From: Gemmataceae bacterium
GTDB lineage: Bacteria > Planctomycetota > Planctomycetia > Gemmatales > Gemmataceae
Reading direction: 5' to 3'
DNA: 36,093 nt
Assembly (NCBI GenBank): GCA_009692065.1
Contig: SHZY01000055.1
Location: forward strand, 1 to 36,093
Below are positions 21,417 through 29,990 of the stretch, piece after piece (position 1 is the stretch's first letter; every line of letters starts with the position of its first letter). The notes under the pieces were generated by a model. That model was not told the DNA's origin. It was given only the letters and a program-made list of their open reading frames with translations, and did not search any database. The translations under genes and the position numbers were made by a program.

Positions 21417-22454
21417 ATGTCCGAGCAAGCAAAAGTTCAATGCCCCGATTGCGACGCGCCGGATGGCGTGGGTCGCCGCGATTTCCTCATGACGGTCGGC
21501 GGCTCGGCGGTGACGCTGGCGGGACTCGAACTCGTTCCCAAGACACTGGCCGCCCAGGGCACCGCCCCCGCGCAGCCGGCCCCGCGCGCGGCCAGGCCGG
21601 CTGAGGCGCTCATCCGCGAGCTCTTCAGCGGCCTTACCGAAGTCCAGCGCGGCCAGGTCGTGCTGCCCTGGAACCACGGCGCCGGCGGTAACGCCATCCC
21701 CACCCGCCTGCGCATGTACAACGCGTCGCTCAATGCCAACAACATCGGCGCCGTCTACACTCCGGTGCAGCGCGATTTGAACGAACGCATCCTCCGCGCC
21801 ATCTGCTCGGACGAAGAAGGCCATCGCCGCATCACGCGCAACGGCACCTTCGACGGCAGCGGCAACTTCCAGCGCTGCGGCGCCCACATCTTCGGCGATC
21901 CGACCGGCGCCAACCAGTTCGCCTGGGTGTTCTCCGGCCATCACCTCACCGTCCGCTGCGACGGCAACTCCCAGGCCGACACGGCCTTCGGCGGCCCGAT
22001 GTATTATGGTCACAGTCCCGACGGCTACAGCCAGCGCAACGTCTTCAACTTCCAGACGCGCAGCGTCATGTCGGTGTGGGAAGCCCTCAATGCGAACCAG
22101 CGCCGCCAGGCAACCATGACGGCCAGTCCGGGCGAGCAAGCCCCCTCGGTCCGCCACCGCCGCGAAGGATTCCCCGGCATTGCGATGCGTGACCTGACCG
22201 CCGATCAGCGCCGGCTCGTCGAAACGGTCATGCGCGATCTGATTTCACCCTATCGCCGCGAGGATGGCGATGAGGTCATGGAATTGATTCGACGCAACGG
22301 TGGCTTGGAACGCATCCACCTGGGCTTCTTCAAACCCGCCGGCAGCGAAAATTGGACCTTCTGGCGCCTCGAAGGCCCCGGCTTCGTATGGAACTACCGC
22401 GTACTCGAACACGTGCACTGCTTCGTCAACATCGCCCTCCAGCCCCGCGCGTAA
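21417..22454 (+). CDS. DUF3500 protein with Tat signal
   Basis: The N-terminus has two cysteines (Cys9, Cys12) and a twin-arginine motif, RRDFLMTVGG at 20-29, followed by a hydrophobic stretch and an AAQG cleavage-like site; it is probably exported folded. The rest fits DUF3500: LFSGLTEVQRGQVVLPW, NRILRAI-like ERILRAICSDEEGHRRI, the FAWVFSGHHLTVRCDG block with its His pair, and a terminal HVHCFVN. The histidines suggest metal binding, but no enzyme activity is established. ATG 21417 follows AGGAGA by seven bases; the frame is open upstream only as an overlap of the HTTM gene. An intrinsic terminator follows. Confidence 0.85.
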   Translation: MSEQAKVQCPDCDAPDGVGRRDFLMTVGGSAVTLAGLELVPKTLAAQGTAPAQPAPRAARPAEALIRELFSGLTEVQRGQVVLPWNHGAGGNAIPTRLRMYNASLNANNIGAVYTPVQRDLNERILRAICSDEEGHRRITRNGTFDGSGNFQRCGAHIFGDPTGANQFAWVFSGHHLTVRCDGNSQADTAFGGPMYYGHSPDGYSQRNVFNFQTRSVMSVWEALNANQRRQATMTASPGEQAPSVRHRREGFPGIAMRDLTADQRRLVETVMRDLISPYRREDGDEVMELIRRNGGLERIHLGFFKPAGSENWTFWRLEGPGFVWNYRVLEHVHCFVNIALQPRA

Positions 22455-22485
22455 GCGGTGCGGCAATCGATGGCAACAAGAAAAT

Positions 22486-22540
22486 CTCGCTCGGCGGTTT
22501 AGCGTATAACTCGCTGACCGTCGCGCGAGTTTTTTCTTTT
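22486..22540 (+). terminator. Intrinsic terminator of the DUF3500 gene
   Basis: A long, slightly imperfect hairpin (22486-22504 with 22512-22529) closes with CTCGC/GCGAG and is followed by a T-rich run (22530-22540). A simpler hairpin AACTCGC/GCGAGTT (22508-22531) ends at the same T-run. It starts 32 bases after the stop codon. Confidence 0.72.
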
Positions 22541-22554
22541 GCCCCTGACGCCGC

Positions 22555-22586
22555 AACCCGGCCCCTTTCGGGGCTCGGCTCGCCAA
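22555..22586. repeat. Dispersed 32-base repeat, copy B
   Basis: This is the reverse-complement of 14032-14063 with one difference. It lies directly downstream of the minus-strand membrane protein gene, three bases from its stop. It includes the GCCCC/GGGGC hairpin, without a T-run. Confidence 0.85.
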
Positions 22587-22588
22587 GA

Positions 22589-23221
22589 TCAATCGCGTAC
22601 GCGCACGCGCAGCACCGCGGCCCATTCGTGCGAATCCACGGTGCGCCGGCCAACCGTGTTCTCCTTGATCGATTGCAGCGCCAGGCCGAGCATGAACTGC
22701 GCCTTGCCGACCTTGACCCTGCCCGCAATCATCGCCCAGCGAGTCTGCTCGCCTTCCGCGGTCCCGGTTTCCGTGTTGCGATGGAAGTGGGTCGCAAAGC
22801 CCTGGTAGCTGACCTGCGTTGGCCAAACCTTCACGCGTGGCTTGTCGTGCTTGTAGATATCGCCCAGACCAGGCAGGAGCTTTTCCAGCATGGCGTGCAA
22901 CTGGTCGGCATCGACTTCCGACACCGTTCCCGCCGGCGCGATGACAACGAGCCGAATGCGCACCGGCACCCCTTCGATGCGAAGCTGCTTGTCGCCGGTG
23001 CTCGACTTGAGGTCGGGGTACTCGGTCAGGTATTCCTTCAGGCTCTTCTCGTGCTCGCTCTTCTTGCGGCGGCCAAAAAGAAACTTGTAGACGACCACCA
23101 AGAGCAACAGCCCGATGAGCCCGAGCACGCAGATCAAGCCACCCAGGATATAGAGGGCGTAGGCCCGCAGGTTTTCAGGCAACAGATCGGTCAACACCTT
23201 CGGAAGTTCAATTTCTGCCAT
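22589..23221 (-). CDS. Single-pass membrane protein, unknown
   Basis: The 210 residues comprise a short N-terminal segment, one transmembrane helix (about 23-48, LYILGGLICVLGLIGLLLLV and on), a basic stop-transfer stretch (FGRRKKSEHEKS) and a soluble alpha/beta domain (70-210) with LRIEGVPVRIRLVVIAPAG and GDIYKHDKPRVKVWP. The positive charges after the helix suggest the large domain stays in the cytoplasm. I know no family. ATG 23221 is preferred over the in-frame 23260 because GGGAGC precedes it. The gene is divergent from the TolB-like gene. Confidence 0.72.
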   Translation of the reverse strand: MAEIELPKVLTDLLPENLRAYALYILGGLICVLGLIGLLLLVVVYKFLFGRRKKSEHEKSLKEYLTEYPDLKSSTGDKQLRIEGVPVRIRLVVIAPAGTVSEVDADQLHAMLEKLLPGLGDIYKHDKPRVKVWPTQVSYQGFATHFHRNTETGTAEGEQTRWAMIAGRVKVGKAQFMLGLALQSIKENTVGRRTVDSHEWAAVLRVRVRD

Positions 23222-23269
23222 GGAGTGCTCCCTGTAAAATGGAAGTGATGCCCGTTGCAAAGCGTTCGT

Positions 23270-23275
23270 TATAAT
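23270..23275 (+). promoter_or_regulatory. Consensus -10 box before the TolB-like gene
   Basis: A perfect TATAAT lies 44 bases before the ATG of the propeller gene, in the divergent intergenic region. No matching -35 is seen at the usual distance (GATGCC at 17 bases). GGAG precedes the start codon. Confidence 0.4.
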
Positions 23276-23319
23276 GGGAAGGTAGGCTCACCCGCAAGAA
23301 AATCCCACCTGGAGCGACT

Positions 23320-24342
23320 ATGTGGACCCTCTGTGTGTGCTTGTTCCTGGCCCAACCGGGCGATGATTGGCAGAAGCTCGAAGCCGTGCATCTGAAAAAC
23401 ACCCGGCAAGTGACGCGCGATTTCGTGCGCGCCGGCGAAGGCTATTTTTCGCCCGACGCCAGCAAGATCATCTTTCAGGCCGAGGAGAAGGGGGAGAACC
23501 CGTTTTACCAGATGTTCGTGATGAACATGGAAACCGGCGCCGCCCGCCGCGTCAGCCCCGGCATCGGCAAGACAACCTGCGGCTACTTTCATCCCTCGAC
23601 CAAGAAAATCCTCTTCGCCAGCTCGCACCTCGATCCCGATGCCAGGAAGCATTACGACGCCGAGCTCAAGGCCCGGGCCGAGGAGAAGGAGACCAAGAAT
23701 CGCAGGCGCTATGCCTGGGACTTCGATAAATATATGGAAATCTTCGAAGCCAATCTCGACGGCTCCGGCCTCAAGCGTCTCACCAACAGCATGGGCTACG
23801 ACGGCGAAGGGTCGTACTCGGCCGACGGCAAGAAAATCGTCTTCTGTTCGAATCGCTCCGGCGCGAAGAACCTTGAGCTTTACACCATGGACGCGGACGG
23901 CAAGAACGTGCGCCCGCTAACCAAGGCTCCCGGTTGCTACAACGGCGGGCCGTTCTTTTCGCCCGACGGCAAGAAGGTCATCTTCCGCAGCGATCGCAAG
24001 AAAAAAGATCACCTGCAGCTCTACGTCATCAACGTGGACGGCACCAACGAGAAAGCTCTCACCGACGACGAATCGTGGGTTTTCTGGGCCCCCTACTGGT
24101 ACAAGGACAGCACACACATCATCTACACGGCGGCCGACCACTCGAATCCGCTGGTGCGTCCCAATTACGATTTGTACTGGATGAATATCGAGACGGGCAA
24201 GAAGGTGCGCCTGACCTTTGCCCCCGGCGCGGACGTGCTGCCGGTGTTTAGCCCGGACTATGCGAAAGTGATGTGGACGTCAAACCGCGACGGGCGCTCG
24301 CCGACGCATCTGTACCTGGCGGATTTTATTGCGCCCAAGTAA
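23320..24342 (+). CDS. TolB-like WD40/PD40 beta-propeller protein
   Basis: After a very short hydrophobic start (MWTLCVCLFLAQ, a minimal signal peptide), the 340 residues are PD40 propeller blades: YFSPDASKIIFQAEEKG, YFHPSTKKILFASSH, YSADGKKIVFCSNRSGAKNL, FSPDGKKVIFRSDRKKKDH and a final FSPDYAKVMWTSNRDG. Each blade follows the D-G-K-K-I-F-x-S pattern of TolB and DPP-IV propellers. Without TolB's N-terminal domain or a peptidase domain, it is likely a periplasmic binding protein. The stop TAA is the first three bases of a palindrome. Confidence 0.85.
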   Translation: MWTLCVCLFLAQPGDDWQKLEAVHLKNTRQVTRDFVRAGEGYFSPDASKIIFQAEEKGENPFYQMFVMNMETGAARRVSPGIGKTTCGYFHPSTKKILFASSHLDPDARKHYDAELKARAEEKETKNRRRYAWDFDKYMEIFEANLDGSGLKRLTNSMGYDGEGSYSADGKKIVFCSNRSGAKNLELYTMDADGKNVRPLTKAPGCYNGGPFFSPDGKKVIFRSDRKKKDHLQLYVINVDGTNEKALTDDESWVFWAPYWYKDSTHIIYTAADHSNPLVRPNYDLYWMNIETGKKVRLTFAPGADVLPVFSPDYAKVMWTSNRDGRSPTHLYLADFIAPK

Positions 24343-24386
24343 GCCGCTTGCGGCGTAGCATGCTTTGCTAAGCCGCAAGCGGCTTA
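24340..24386. repeat. CCGCTTGCGG-type palindrome, copy 6, holding both stop codons
   Basis: The arms 24340-24360 (TAAGCCGCTTGCGGCGTAGCA) and 24366-24386 pair in 20 of 21 positions around a five-base loop. The first TAA is the stop of the plus-strand TolB-like gene, and the TTA at the other end is the stop (TAA) of the convergent minus-strand gene. Confidence 0.9.
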
Positions 24387-24899
24387 ATGGATGGGCTTTC
24401 GTTCCCACTCGCTGCGCACCTTCGTCAACCCATACGCGCACAATTCGAAGCGCTCGCTCAAGCGGCGCAGCACCGTCGATTCCTCCTTGAACGGCTCCGC
24501 TTCAAACGTGCTGGCGATGTAGTAAGACCGCTTGCCCTGTTCGCAGTAGTCGATGAAGTGGTCCGTGTGCATCACCGAGCGCAGTTTTTTCAGCATCTCG
24601 GGATAGACCCCCGTCCAGAAGAGCGTGAAGTCTCCGATGTGGCGGTGCATCTCACGGCTCGTACGGCCTTCCGGCGGCATCTCCTCGACTTCCATCAGCA
24701 TCTGGGCGACTTCTTCCAGACGTGCGCCGGCGCTCGAGCGCAGCTTGTAAACCGTGTCGATGTGCACGAATCGCGACAGCATCTCGGAGAGGTAATCGAT
24801 GAGCGGCGGGTCGGCAACGCCCAGGTCGGCCATGAACGTGTGCTCCGCCAGGCCGCTGAAGTAGTGCCTCAAGGGATGATCGCTGTTGTAGTGCCACAT
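24384..24899 (-). CDS. Conserved-looking cytoplasmic protein, unknown
   Basis: The 171-residue product begins MWHYNSDHPLRHYFSGLAEH and appears mostly helical, with a His-rich middle (EMHRHIGDFTLFW, SVMHTDHFIDY). No signal peptide, membrane helix or known motif is seen. The start at 24899 is set by an excellent GAGGAGGT Shine-Dalgarno; the longer frame up to 25091 has no such site. The stop is provided by the palindrome shared with the TolB-like gene. It stands alone, downstream of and in the same direction as the pil-like operon, but separated from it by a terminator. Confidence 0.75.
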   Translation of the reverse strand: MWHYNSDHPLRHYFSGLAEHTFMADLGVADPPLIDYLSEMLSRFVHIDTVYKLRSSAGARLEEVAQMLMEVEEMPPEGRTSREMHRHIGDFTLFWTGVYPEMLKKLRSVMHTDHFIDYCEQGKRSYYIASTFEAEPFKEESTVLRRLSERFELCAYGLTKVRSEWERKPIH

Positions 24900-25268
24900 G
24901 GTCAGACCTCCTCGGTCTTGAGACGCCGGCGCTCGCTCGATCTCAATTCTAGCGCACGAAGTCGGTTGATGCAAATCGAACGCGTGGCCGAAACGCCCCG
25001 GTGGAAGAACGCCAGGGCGGCAGGAGAATTGCGCCCGCGCTCCTTCGAGCCAGAAAATTTCACGGCAAGGTGCTGCTGCAAAAATGTTCATCCCAGATTA
25101 CTCTCATGGTTCCTTCGGCTGCGGTTGGAGAATTCGTTACAAAAAACGGCCCGGCGCCCAAGTTTTCCACGGATTCTCCAAAAAGACGACGGCCAGGAAA
25201 CGCGAAACCCTGCGGTCTCGATTTCCTGGCCGTGGTGAAAACTCGGCACGCCTGGTGCGGCCCACGCG
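24900..25268. other. Intergenic region after the pil-like operon
   Basis: Apart from the intrinsic terminator (25180-25233) and the Shine-Dalgarno of the 171-residue gene, I see no gene, tRNA or repeat here. Its promoter should lie between 24915 and 25170, but no clear box pair was found. Confidence 0.55.
25180..25233 (-). terminator. Intrinsic terminator of the pil-like operon
   Basis: Perfect 12-base arms (25222-25233 and 25189-25200, ACGGCCAGGAAA) enclose a 21-base loop. On the minus strand the hairpin is followed by CGTC and then a run of five T (25180-25184). It lies about 36 bases after the stop of the third operon gene. Confidence 0.75.
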
Positions 25269-27740
25269 TTATTTTGGGCCTCCCGGCCCGACGCCGGGCA
25301 TACCGGCACCCCCCTTCTTTTCTTGCCCGCCGCCGCCGCTTAACGAGGCAGCACGGCTGCGGACGCTGGTGAGGCGATCCTGCCGTGTCTTGGCGGCGTC
25401 ATGGGCCGGATCGGCATCGACGCGTGAGTTCAGCACGCTCAAGGTCCCGTCCGCGGACAGGACGAGCGCTTCGAGGGCCGACTCCTCCTCGAACTTGGCG
25501 ACGCCGCGCTTGCCGCCCGTGTAATCAACCAGGACCGGCGGCGCCTCGAATTCGCCGTCTTTCACCTCGCGGGCCATGTCGATCTTTATGCCGGGCTTCA
25601 TGGGGGCTTTTTTCGGATCCTTGGCCGCGGTGTCCTTGATCTGATGCGGGATTTCAAAGGCATCCTTGAGTTCCTTCCAGACCGGGACGATCACCGGCAC
25701 GTCCACGCCGATCCTTTCGCCGCGGCGGACCGACACACGCTCAGCCACGGCCCAATCGCCGATGACAAAGTCTTGCCGGTCAACGGGGTCGAATTTCCTT
25801 TTGACCCACTGGTGAATCTGGAAGGTGACATGATCGCGCCACTTCGGATCGAGCGGCGCCGGAGTTGCGGGCTTGCCGATCACCGGCGGAGCAGTCCAGT
25901 GGTCGTGAGTCTGCTGATCGAGGGCGTACAGGTTGTAGTCGCTGGGAACGTAGACATCGGGCGTCTCTTCCCAGTCGGACATGAGCACTTCCTGCTCAGC
26001 GAGGTTGAGGAATGCGACGGCGTTGCCCTTGTTGAAGTTGGGGTTGTGCATGCGCACGCGGATGGCGTAGCGGTAGGTCTTACCCGTTTCGACATCGGGG
26101 TCGATGAAGCGGACGATGGCGTCGCGCTCCCAGTTGCCATTGTTGGCAAGGCCGCCGAGGCCGCCGCCCGGGTTGCCGGGCTGTTTCTCTTTGCCGCCGC
26201 CAAGTCCGATATCGGGACCACCGCCGACGCCCGGGATGGCGCCGCCGCCACCACCGCCCAGGCCGGCGTTCGGCGGTTTGCCGAGGCCTGGACCGCCTTT
26301 TTTCTTGCTGGGTTCGTCGTCGCCGCCTTCACCTGCCGCGGCGGGGGCGATATCCCAGGGGTGAAAGTAGCGGTCGACGGCGTTGTTATTGTTCTGTTTG
26401 CCGAAACCGACTTCGGCGCCCCCCTTGTTAGCGGCGGGCTGCTGATCACCCTTGAACAGGCCAAGAACGTGGTAGATGTTGTAATGGTTAGGGTCGGCCG
26501 GCGTCTTGTAGAGCCGATTGTGCAGGGCGGTCTGATCCTTGAGCAGGTCCTTTTTCTTGATGACGTCCACATTCTTGGCGGGACCGGCCGTACCGACGTC
26601 TTCCTCACCCCCGGCGAGGCCCTTGCCTCCCTTGCCGCCGCCGCCCTTGAGGCCCGGAAAGCCCACGCCCCCCTTGTCGCCTCCCTTGGCGGGCCCCTTG
26701 CCGGCCAGGTCGCCGCCTTTTTGTTCTGGTTCTTCGTCGCCCCAGGCGATGTCGAAGTCCTCGATCTTGAACTGCGGATAGCGGCCAAAAGCGAACTTGG
26801 GCATCGGCAGGTGCAAGCCATGGAACAGGTACGGCTCCAGCACAACGGGCATCGCCTCATCGAAGACAGCCTTGTGCAGGAGCGCCTCGAGCGCCGCCGA
26901 CTTCACGAACTTGCCGGTCTTGGGGTCGATGCCGACGACCACGTCGCCGGCGGGATTGAGCTTCTCGCCGTTCGGCTTGATTTCGAAGCGAATGACGTCG
27001 ATGCCGATGGGCCGCGGGGCGTCATCGCGTTTATCGGGCGCGAGCATCTCGCTTTGATATTGCATCTTGAGGGCGCGCTGGAACTCGAGGACTTGCTGTT
27101 TCATGGGGAAGACAGCCGTGCCGATGACCGCGTGGAACGGCCGAGCCTCGTGCATGAAGGGAGTTCCGCCCCCCTTGTTGCCAGCCATGCCGCCGCCCAT
27201 TTGGCCGCCGCCGCCAAACCCGCCCGGAGGCTTCCCGCCGCCACCCGCGCCGCCCACGCCGCCACCGCCGCCCTGCGCGTCGACCAAAATCTTCACGCCG
27301 ATGTGGTCGGATTTATACGCCAGAAAGCAGGCAGTCACGGGGAGCATGTCAAAGTGCTTGCGTTCCTTCTTCACCGAATAAATGATCGGGTTGACGCGTT
27401 TCTCAGGCTTTTCGGAGCCCGTTACAATCAGTGGATTTTGCACGTGGTACGAGGGCAAGTGGGCCCACTTGGAGTTGTCCGGATTCATGCGCTCCTTGGT
27501 TTCGGACGACAGGTCCGGCGCTTGTGAATCCCGGATGCCACCCGAAATCCGGTCGATGTGCTCAACCAACTCCTGCGTTAGGGGCTTGCCCGATCCATCC
27601 GCCTTGCTGGCGCCCAGGGCACGCCAAAAGCCGAGGGTGCCGAACAGGATTGCGATGAATGCGCAGGTTCCGAGGGCGACTTTTTCACCGTGGTTAAAGA
27701 TGAACTCTTTCACGCCGGACAGATCGATTTTCTTGGCCAT
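25269..27740 (-). CDS. Gly-rich single-pass membrane protein of the pil-like operon
   Basis: The 823 residues start with a cytoplasmic stretch and one transmembrane helix (20-41), so the bulk is periplasmic. Two ordered beta-rich regions are separated by long low-complexity segments rich in Gly with Lys and Pro: about 158-195 (GGGGGVGGAGGGGK and so on), 355-400 and 485-550. The last ordered part (about 555-800) includes DPDVETGKTYRYAIRVRMHN, a fibronectin-like strand pattern. The C-terminus is again Gly-rich. I do not recognise a family; its place after PilM/PilN- and PilO-like genes suggests the position of PilP, which would link the inner-membrane platform to the secretin. This role is inference. 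GGGAGGA precedes ATG 27740. Confidence 0.7.
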   Translation of the reverse strand: MAKKIDLSGVKEFIFNHGEKVALGTCAFIAILFGTLGFWRALGASKADGSGKPLTQELVEHIDRISGGIRDSQAPDLSSETKERMNPDNSKWAHLPSYHVQNPLIVTGSEKPEKRVNPIIYSVKKERKHFDMLPVTACFLAYKSDHIGVKILVDAQGGGGGVGGAGGGGKPPGGFGGGGQMGGGMAGNKGGGTPFMHEARPFHAVIGTAVFPMKQQVLEFQRALKMQYQSEMLAPDKRDDAPRPIGIDVIRFEIKPNGEKLNPAGDVVVGIDPKTGKFVKSAALEALLHKAVFDEAMPVVLEPYLFHGLHLPMPKFAFGRYPQFKIEDFDIAWGDEEPEQKGGDLAGKGPAKGGDKGGVGFPGLKGGGGKGGKGLAGGEEDVGTAGPAKNVDVIKKKDLLKDQTALHNRLYKTPADPNHYNIYHVLGLFKGDQQPAANKGGAEVGFGKQNNNNAVDRYFHPWDIAPAAAGEGGDDEPSKKKGGPGLGKPPNAGLGGGGGGAIPGVGGGPDIGLGGGKEKQPGNPGGGLGGLANNGNWERDAIVRFIDPDVETGKTYRYAIRVRMHNPNFNKGNAVAFLNLAEQEVLMSDWEETPDVYVPSDYNLYALDQQTHDHWTAPPVIGKPATPAPLDPKWRDHVTFQIHQWVKRKFDPVDRQDFVIGDWAVAERVSVRRGERIGVDVPVIVPVWKELKDAFEIPHQIKDTAAKDPKKAPMKPGIKIDMAREVKDGEFEAPPVLVDYTGGKRGVAKFEEESALEALVLSADGTLSVLNSRVDADPAHDAAKTRQDRLTSVRSRAASLSGGGGQEKKGGAGMPGVGPGGPK

Positions 27741-27920
27741 GTGCCAATCCTCCCAAAATTGGGCGATACCACACGTGAGCAAGGAGCGAGTCCATCCTCA
27801 ATCACGAACACGATTCAGCCAGGCCGAAGCGGCGAGACGCCTCGGCAACAAAGTACCTACCTTATTGTGCCATCGACACGAACAAAACGCAACCTTCAAT
27901 CTCGGCCCAAATCTGTGGAC

Positions 27921-27977
27921 GCCCAGGGATGAGGGTACTCCCGAATCCCTGGGATTCGGAGTAACTCATCCCAGGGC
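27921..27977. repeat. Nested long palindrome inside the pil-like operon
   Basis: Outer arms 27921-27933 (GCCCAGGGATGAG) and 27965-27977 pair perfectly in 13 bases. The inside also pairs (TACTCC-CGAATCCC with GGGATTCG-GAGTA, one base bulged), so almost all 57 bases fold into one hairpin. It lies 15 bases after the stop of the second operon gene. Confidence 0.82.
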
Positions 27978-27991
27978 TTGCCGCGCGAGGC

Positions 27992-29887
27992 TTACTTCTT
28001 ATCGGCGCCCGCCCGCGGCGGATGGCGATGGTAGAGGGTCATGACGCCGTAGATGACCATTTCCATGTTGGTCTCCAGATCCCCGCCGCCGACCGTTTCT
28101 TTCGCTCCGCCGCCGGCGCCCATGGGTCCTTTGCCGAGGCCTCCCTTTTTATCGCCGCCGTCGTCTTTGTTATCCGGCGCGGGTGGTTGCAGCGAATCAA
28201 TGTGCTGGTTGACGAGCACCTGCGAAGCGAGGAAACGCAACTTGGAGTTATTGAATGCCGTCATGACGCGATCGACATGATCCTGATCGACGACCAGGAC
28301 AACGGCCACCGGCACGCGGCGCGACTGCGACGAGACCTCGAGGTAACGGTGGGTCCACAGGCCATGCGCGAGCATCGAACGGTTGCCCACTTCGTTGCCG
28401 CGGGCCTTGCCTCCATCTTTCTTATCACCGCCGCCGCCATCGACACCAGGTCCGGCAGCGGGGCCGCCCCCTTTTTTATCCTTCTCATCCTTCCCGGCCG
28501 CCTTTTCCTCCAGGGGAACGAGGGCCGCGTAAGTGCGATGCGAATGGGATAAATCATCCGCGCCATTGGAGCCAATGCTGACCTGATCGATCCTCTTGAT
28601 GGCGGCGCCTTCCCAACTCAATACCTGCTCAACGTGGTAGATCCCCTCGCGTGGCGCGTACTTGCCCCCTTTGGCGAATGGGATGGTTTGCTCATAGACA
28701 TCCTTGCCCGTCGTCCCGACGGGCATCAACGCGGGACCGCTGACCCTGATCAATTCCGGCTCAAGACCCTTGCCCTTGTTCAATTTCACGCGGAAGTTCA
28801 TATCCAGCTTCTGGCGGCGTGGCAGCAGGTTCTTGATGGTCAACGCCAAGCTGTTGTCCTTCTTCAGCACCAGCTGGGCCTCGAGGTTGGAGTTCCTGAA
28901 TATCTGCGGCGAATCACGTTTCTCCGCGTCGCCTTTCTCGTCGGATCTCTTGAATATCTTCACATCGTCGTTGACCGACTTAATGATGCGGTAGATTTCC
29001 TTCTGAATCCAGATGTTCTCCTGAGCTATCCAGGCCTCATCGGACATCTTGCCGGTGACATCCCACTCGGCCGTCACGTAGCGGATGAATTTCTTGGTTG
29101 CCGGCGGATCCTTGTCGGGGCTATAGAGCCAATCGCGCAGTTCCACGATGCCATGACCCCTCTCGTCGAGCGGCTCGACGCTGCGGAGAATTTCGTGAAT
29201 CTGGTCCCGGTACGAATTGCCGAAGGCCTCTTGTTCCTTGTCACGGAGCAGGTCATTGAAGTACTTGCCGCTCTGAATGGTGACAGCCAGTGCCTTGCCC
29301 ACGTGCTTCGGCAGGTCTTCGGTCCAAAGAATGGAGCTGTTGTTTTCCTCCAGGGTGATGCTGTCGGTTGCGGTGCGACGGATGATGAGTTCGATGTCCA
29401 TGTCCTTGCCATTTTTCTTTTCCTTGGCGCGGGCCCGGATCGTGAGGAAGCTGTTTTTGATTCCGGGTAACAGCACACCATGGACGACGGTATCCGAATC
29501 GGCTGGCCAGCTTCCCTTGTCGGCGTTTTTCAGCACCTTGATCTGGGTGGCAAACTTGCCGTCGTAGAAATCGAATTCCTTCTCGACCGCGTCCGACCAG
29601 CGGAACACCGTGCGCTGCGCGGCATAGGCCTCCGACCAGACCTTGGATTCGGCAGCGCTGGCGGTCGCGGCTTCCTTGACGCGGACGTCCAAGGCCTTTG
29701 GGCCCTTGATATCTTCGGATTTGACATTGCGCGCTTCGTTAACCTGCCCCTGCAGGCCTTTCCTGAGAGCGTCCGCGTTGACGAACTCCAGGCAGGTGAT
29801 GCCGGCGAAGCCCAGCGCGCCGGAGGTGCCGAGCATGATCCAGAAGCGGTTTTTCAGCAGCATCTCTTTATTGACTTTGAGGGCCAT
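27992..29887 (-). CDS. PilO-like inner-membrane protein of the pil-like operon
   Basis: The 631 residues have a short basic N-terminus, one transmembrane helix (15-33, IMLGTSGALGFAGITCLEF) and a coiled-coil-like segment (about 35-80), as in PilO. A long periplasmic part follows, with SRRVPVAVVLVVDQDHVDRVM and FNNSKLRFLASQVLVNQHID near the end resembling the ferredoxin-like fold of PilO/GspM. Gly/Lys/Asp-rich inserts occur around 490-515 and 590-610. PilO proteins are normally about 200 residues, so this is three times the usual size. It probably pairs with the PilN half of the upstream gene. Start 29887 has GAAGGTG upstream; a palindrome separates it from the PilM-like gene. Confidence 0.65.
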   Translation of the reverse strand: MALKVNKEMLLKNRFWIMLGTSGALGFAGITCLEFVNADALRKGLQGQVNEARNVKSEDIKGPKALDVRVKEAATASAAESKVWSEAYAAQRTVFRWSDAVEKEFDFYDGKFATQIKVLKNADKGSWPADSDTVVHGVLLPGIKNSFLTIRARAKEKKNGKDMDIELIIRRTATDSITLEENNSSILWTEDLPKHVGKALAVTIQSGKYFNDLLRDKEQEAFGNSYRDQIHEILRSVEPLDERGHGIVELRDWLYSPDKDPPATKKFIRYVTAEWDVTGKMSDEAWIAQENIWIQKEIYRIIKSVNDDVKIFKRSDEKGDAEKRDSPQIFRNSNLEAQLVLKKDNSLALTIKNLLPRRQKLDMNFRVKLNKGKGLEPELIRVSGPALMPVGTTGKDVYEQTIPFAKGGKYAPREGIYHVEQVLSWEGAAIKRIDQVSIGSNGADDLSHSHRTYAALVPLEEKAAGKDEKDKKGGGPAAGPGVDGGGGDKKDGGKARGNEVGNRSMLAHGLWTHRYLEVSSQSRRVPVAVVLVVDQDHVDRVMTAFNNSKLRFLASQVLVNQHIDSLQPPAPDNKDDGGDKKGGLGKGPMGAGGGAKETVGGGDLETNMEMVIYGVMTLYHRHPPRAGADKK

Positions 29888-29922
29888 GAAAACACCTTCA
29901 ACGAGGTTGGAGATTTCGTTTA

Positions 29923-29978
29923 GCCGCTTGCGGCGTAGCATTCGCGTGTCATCCTGCGAATGCTACGCCGCAAGCGGC
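29923..29978. repeat. CCGCTTGCGG-type palindrome, copy 7
   Basis: Perfect 23-base arms (29923-29945 and 29956-29978, beginning GCCGCTTGCGGCGTAGCA) with a 10-base loop. It lies inside the pil-like operon, between the stop of the first gene and the start of the second. The arm shares its first 18 bases with the copy at 24340. Confidence 0.9.
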
Positions 29979-29990
29979 GAGATCGGGAGA

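Noticed and set aside
25644-27527. 627-codon plus-strand ORF opposite the third pil-like gene
   Set aside because: It mirrors the G+C-rich codons of the minus-strand gene, has no ribosome binding site or family motif, and the minus-strand product has a transmembrane helix, a good Shine-Dalgarno and operon context.
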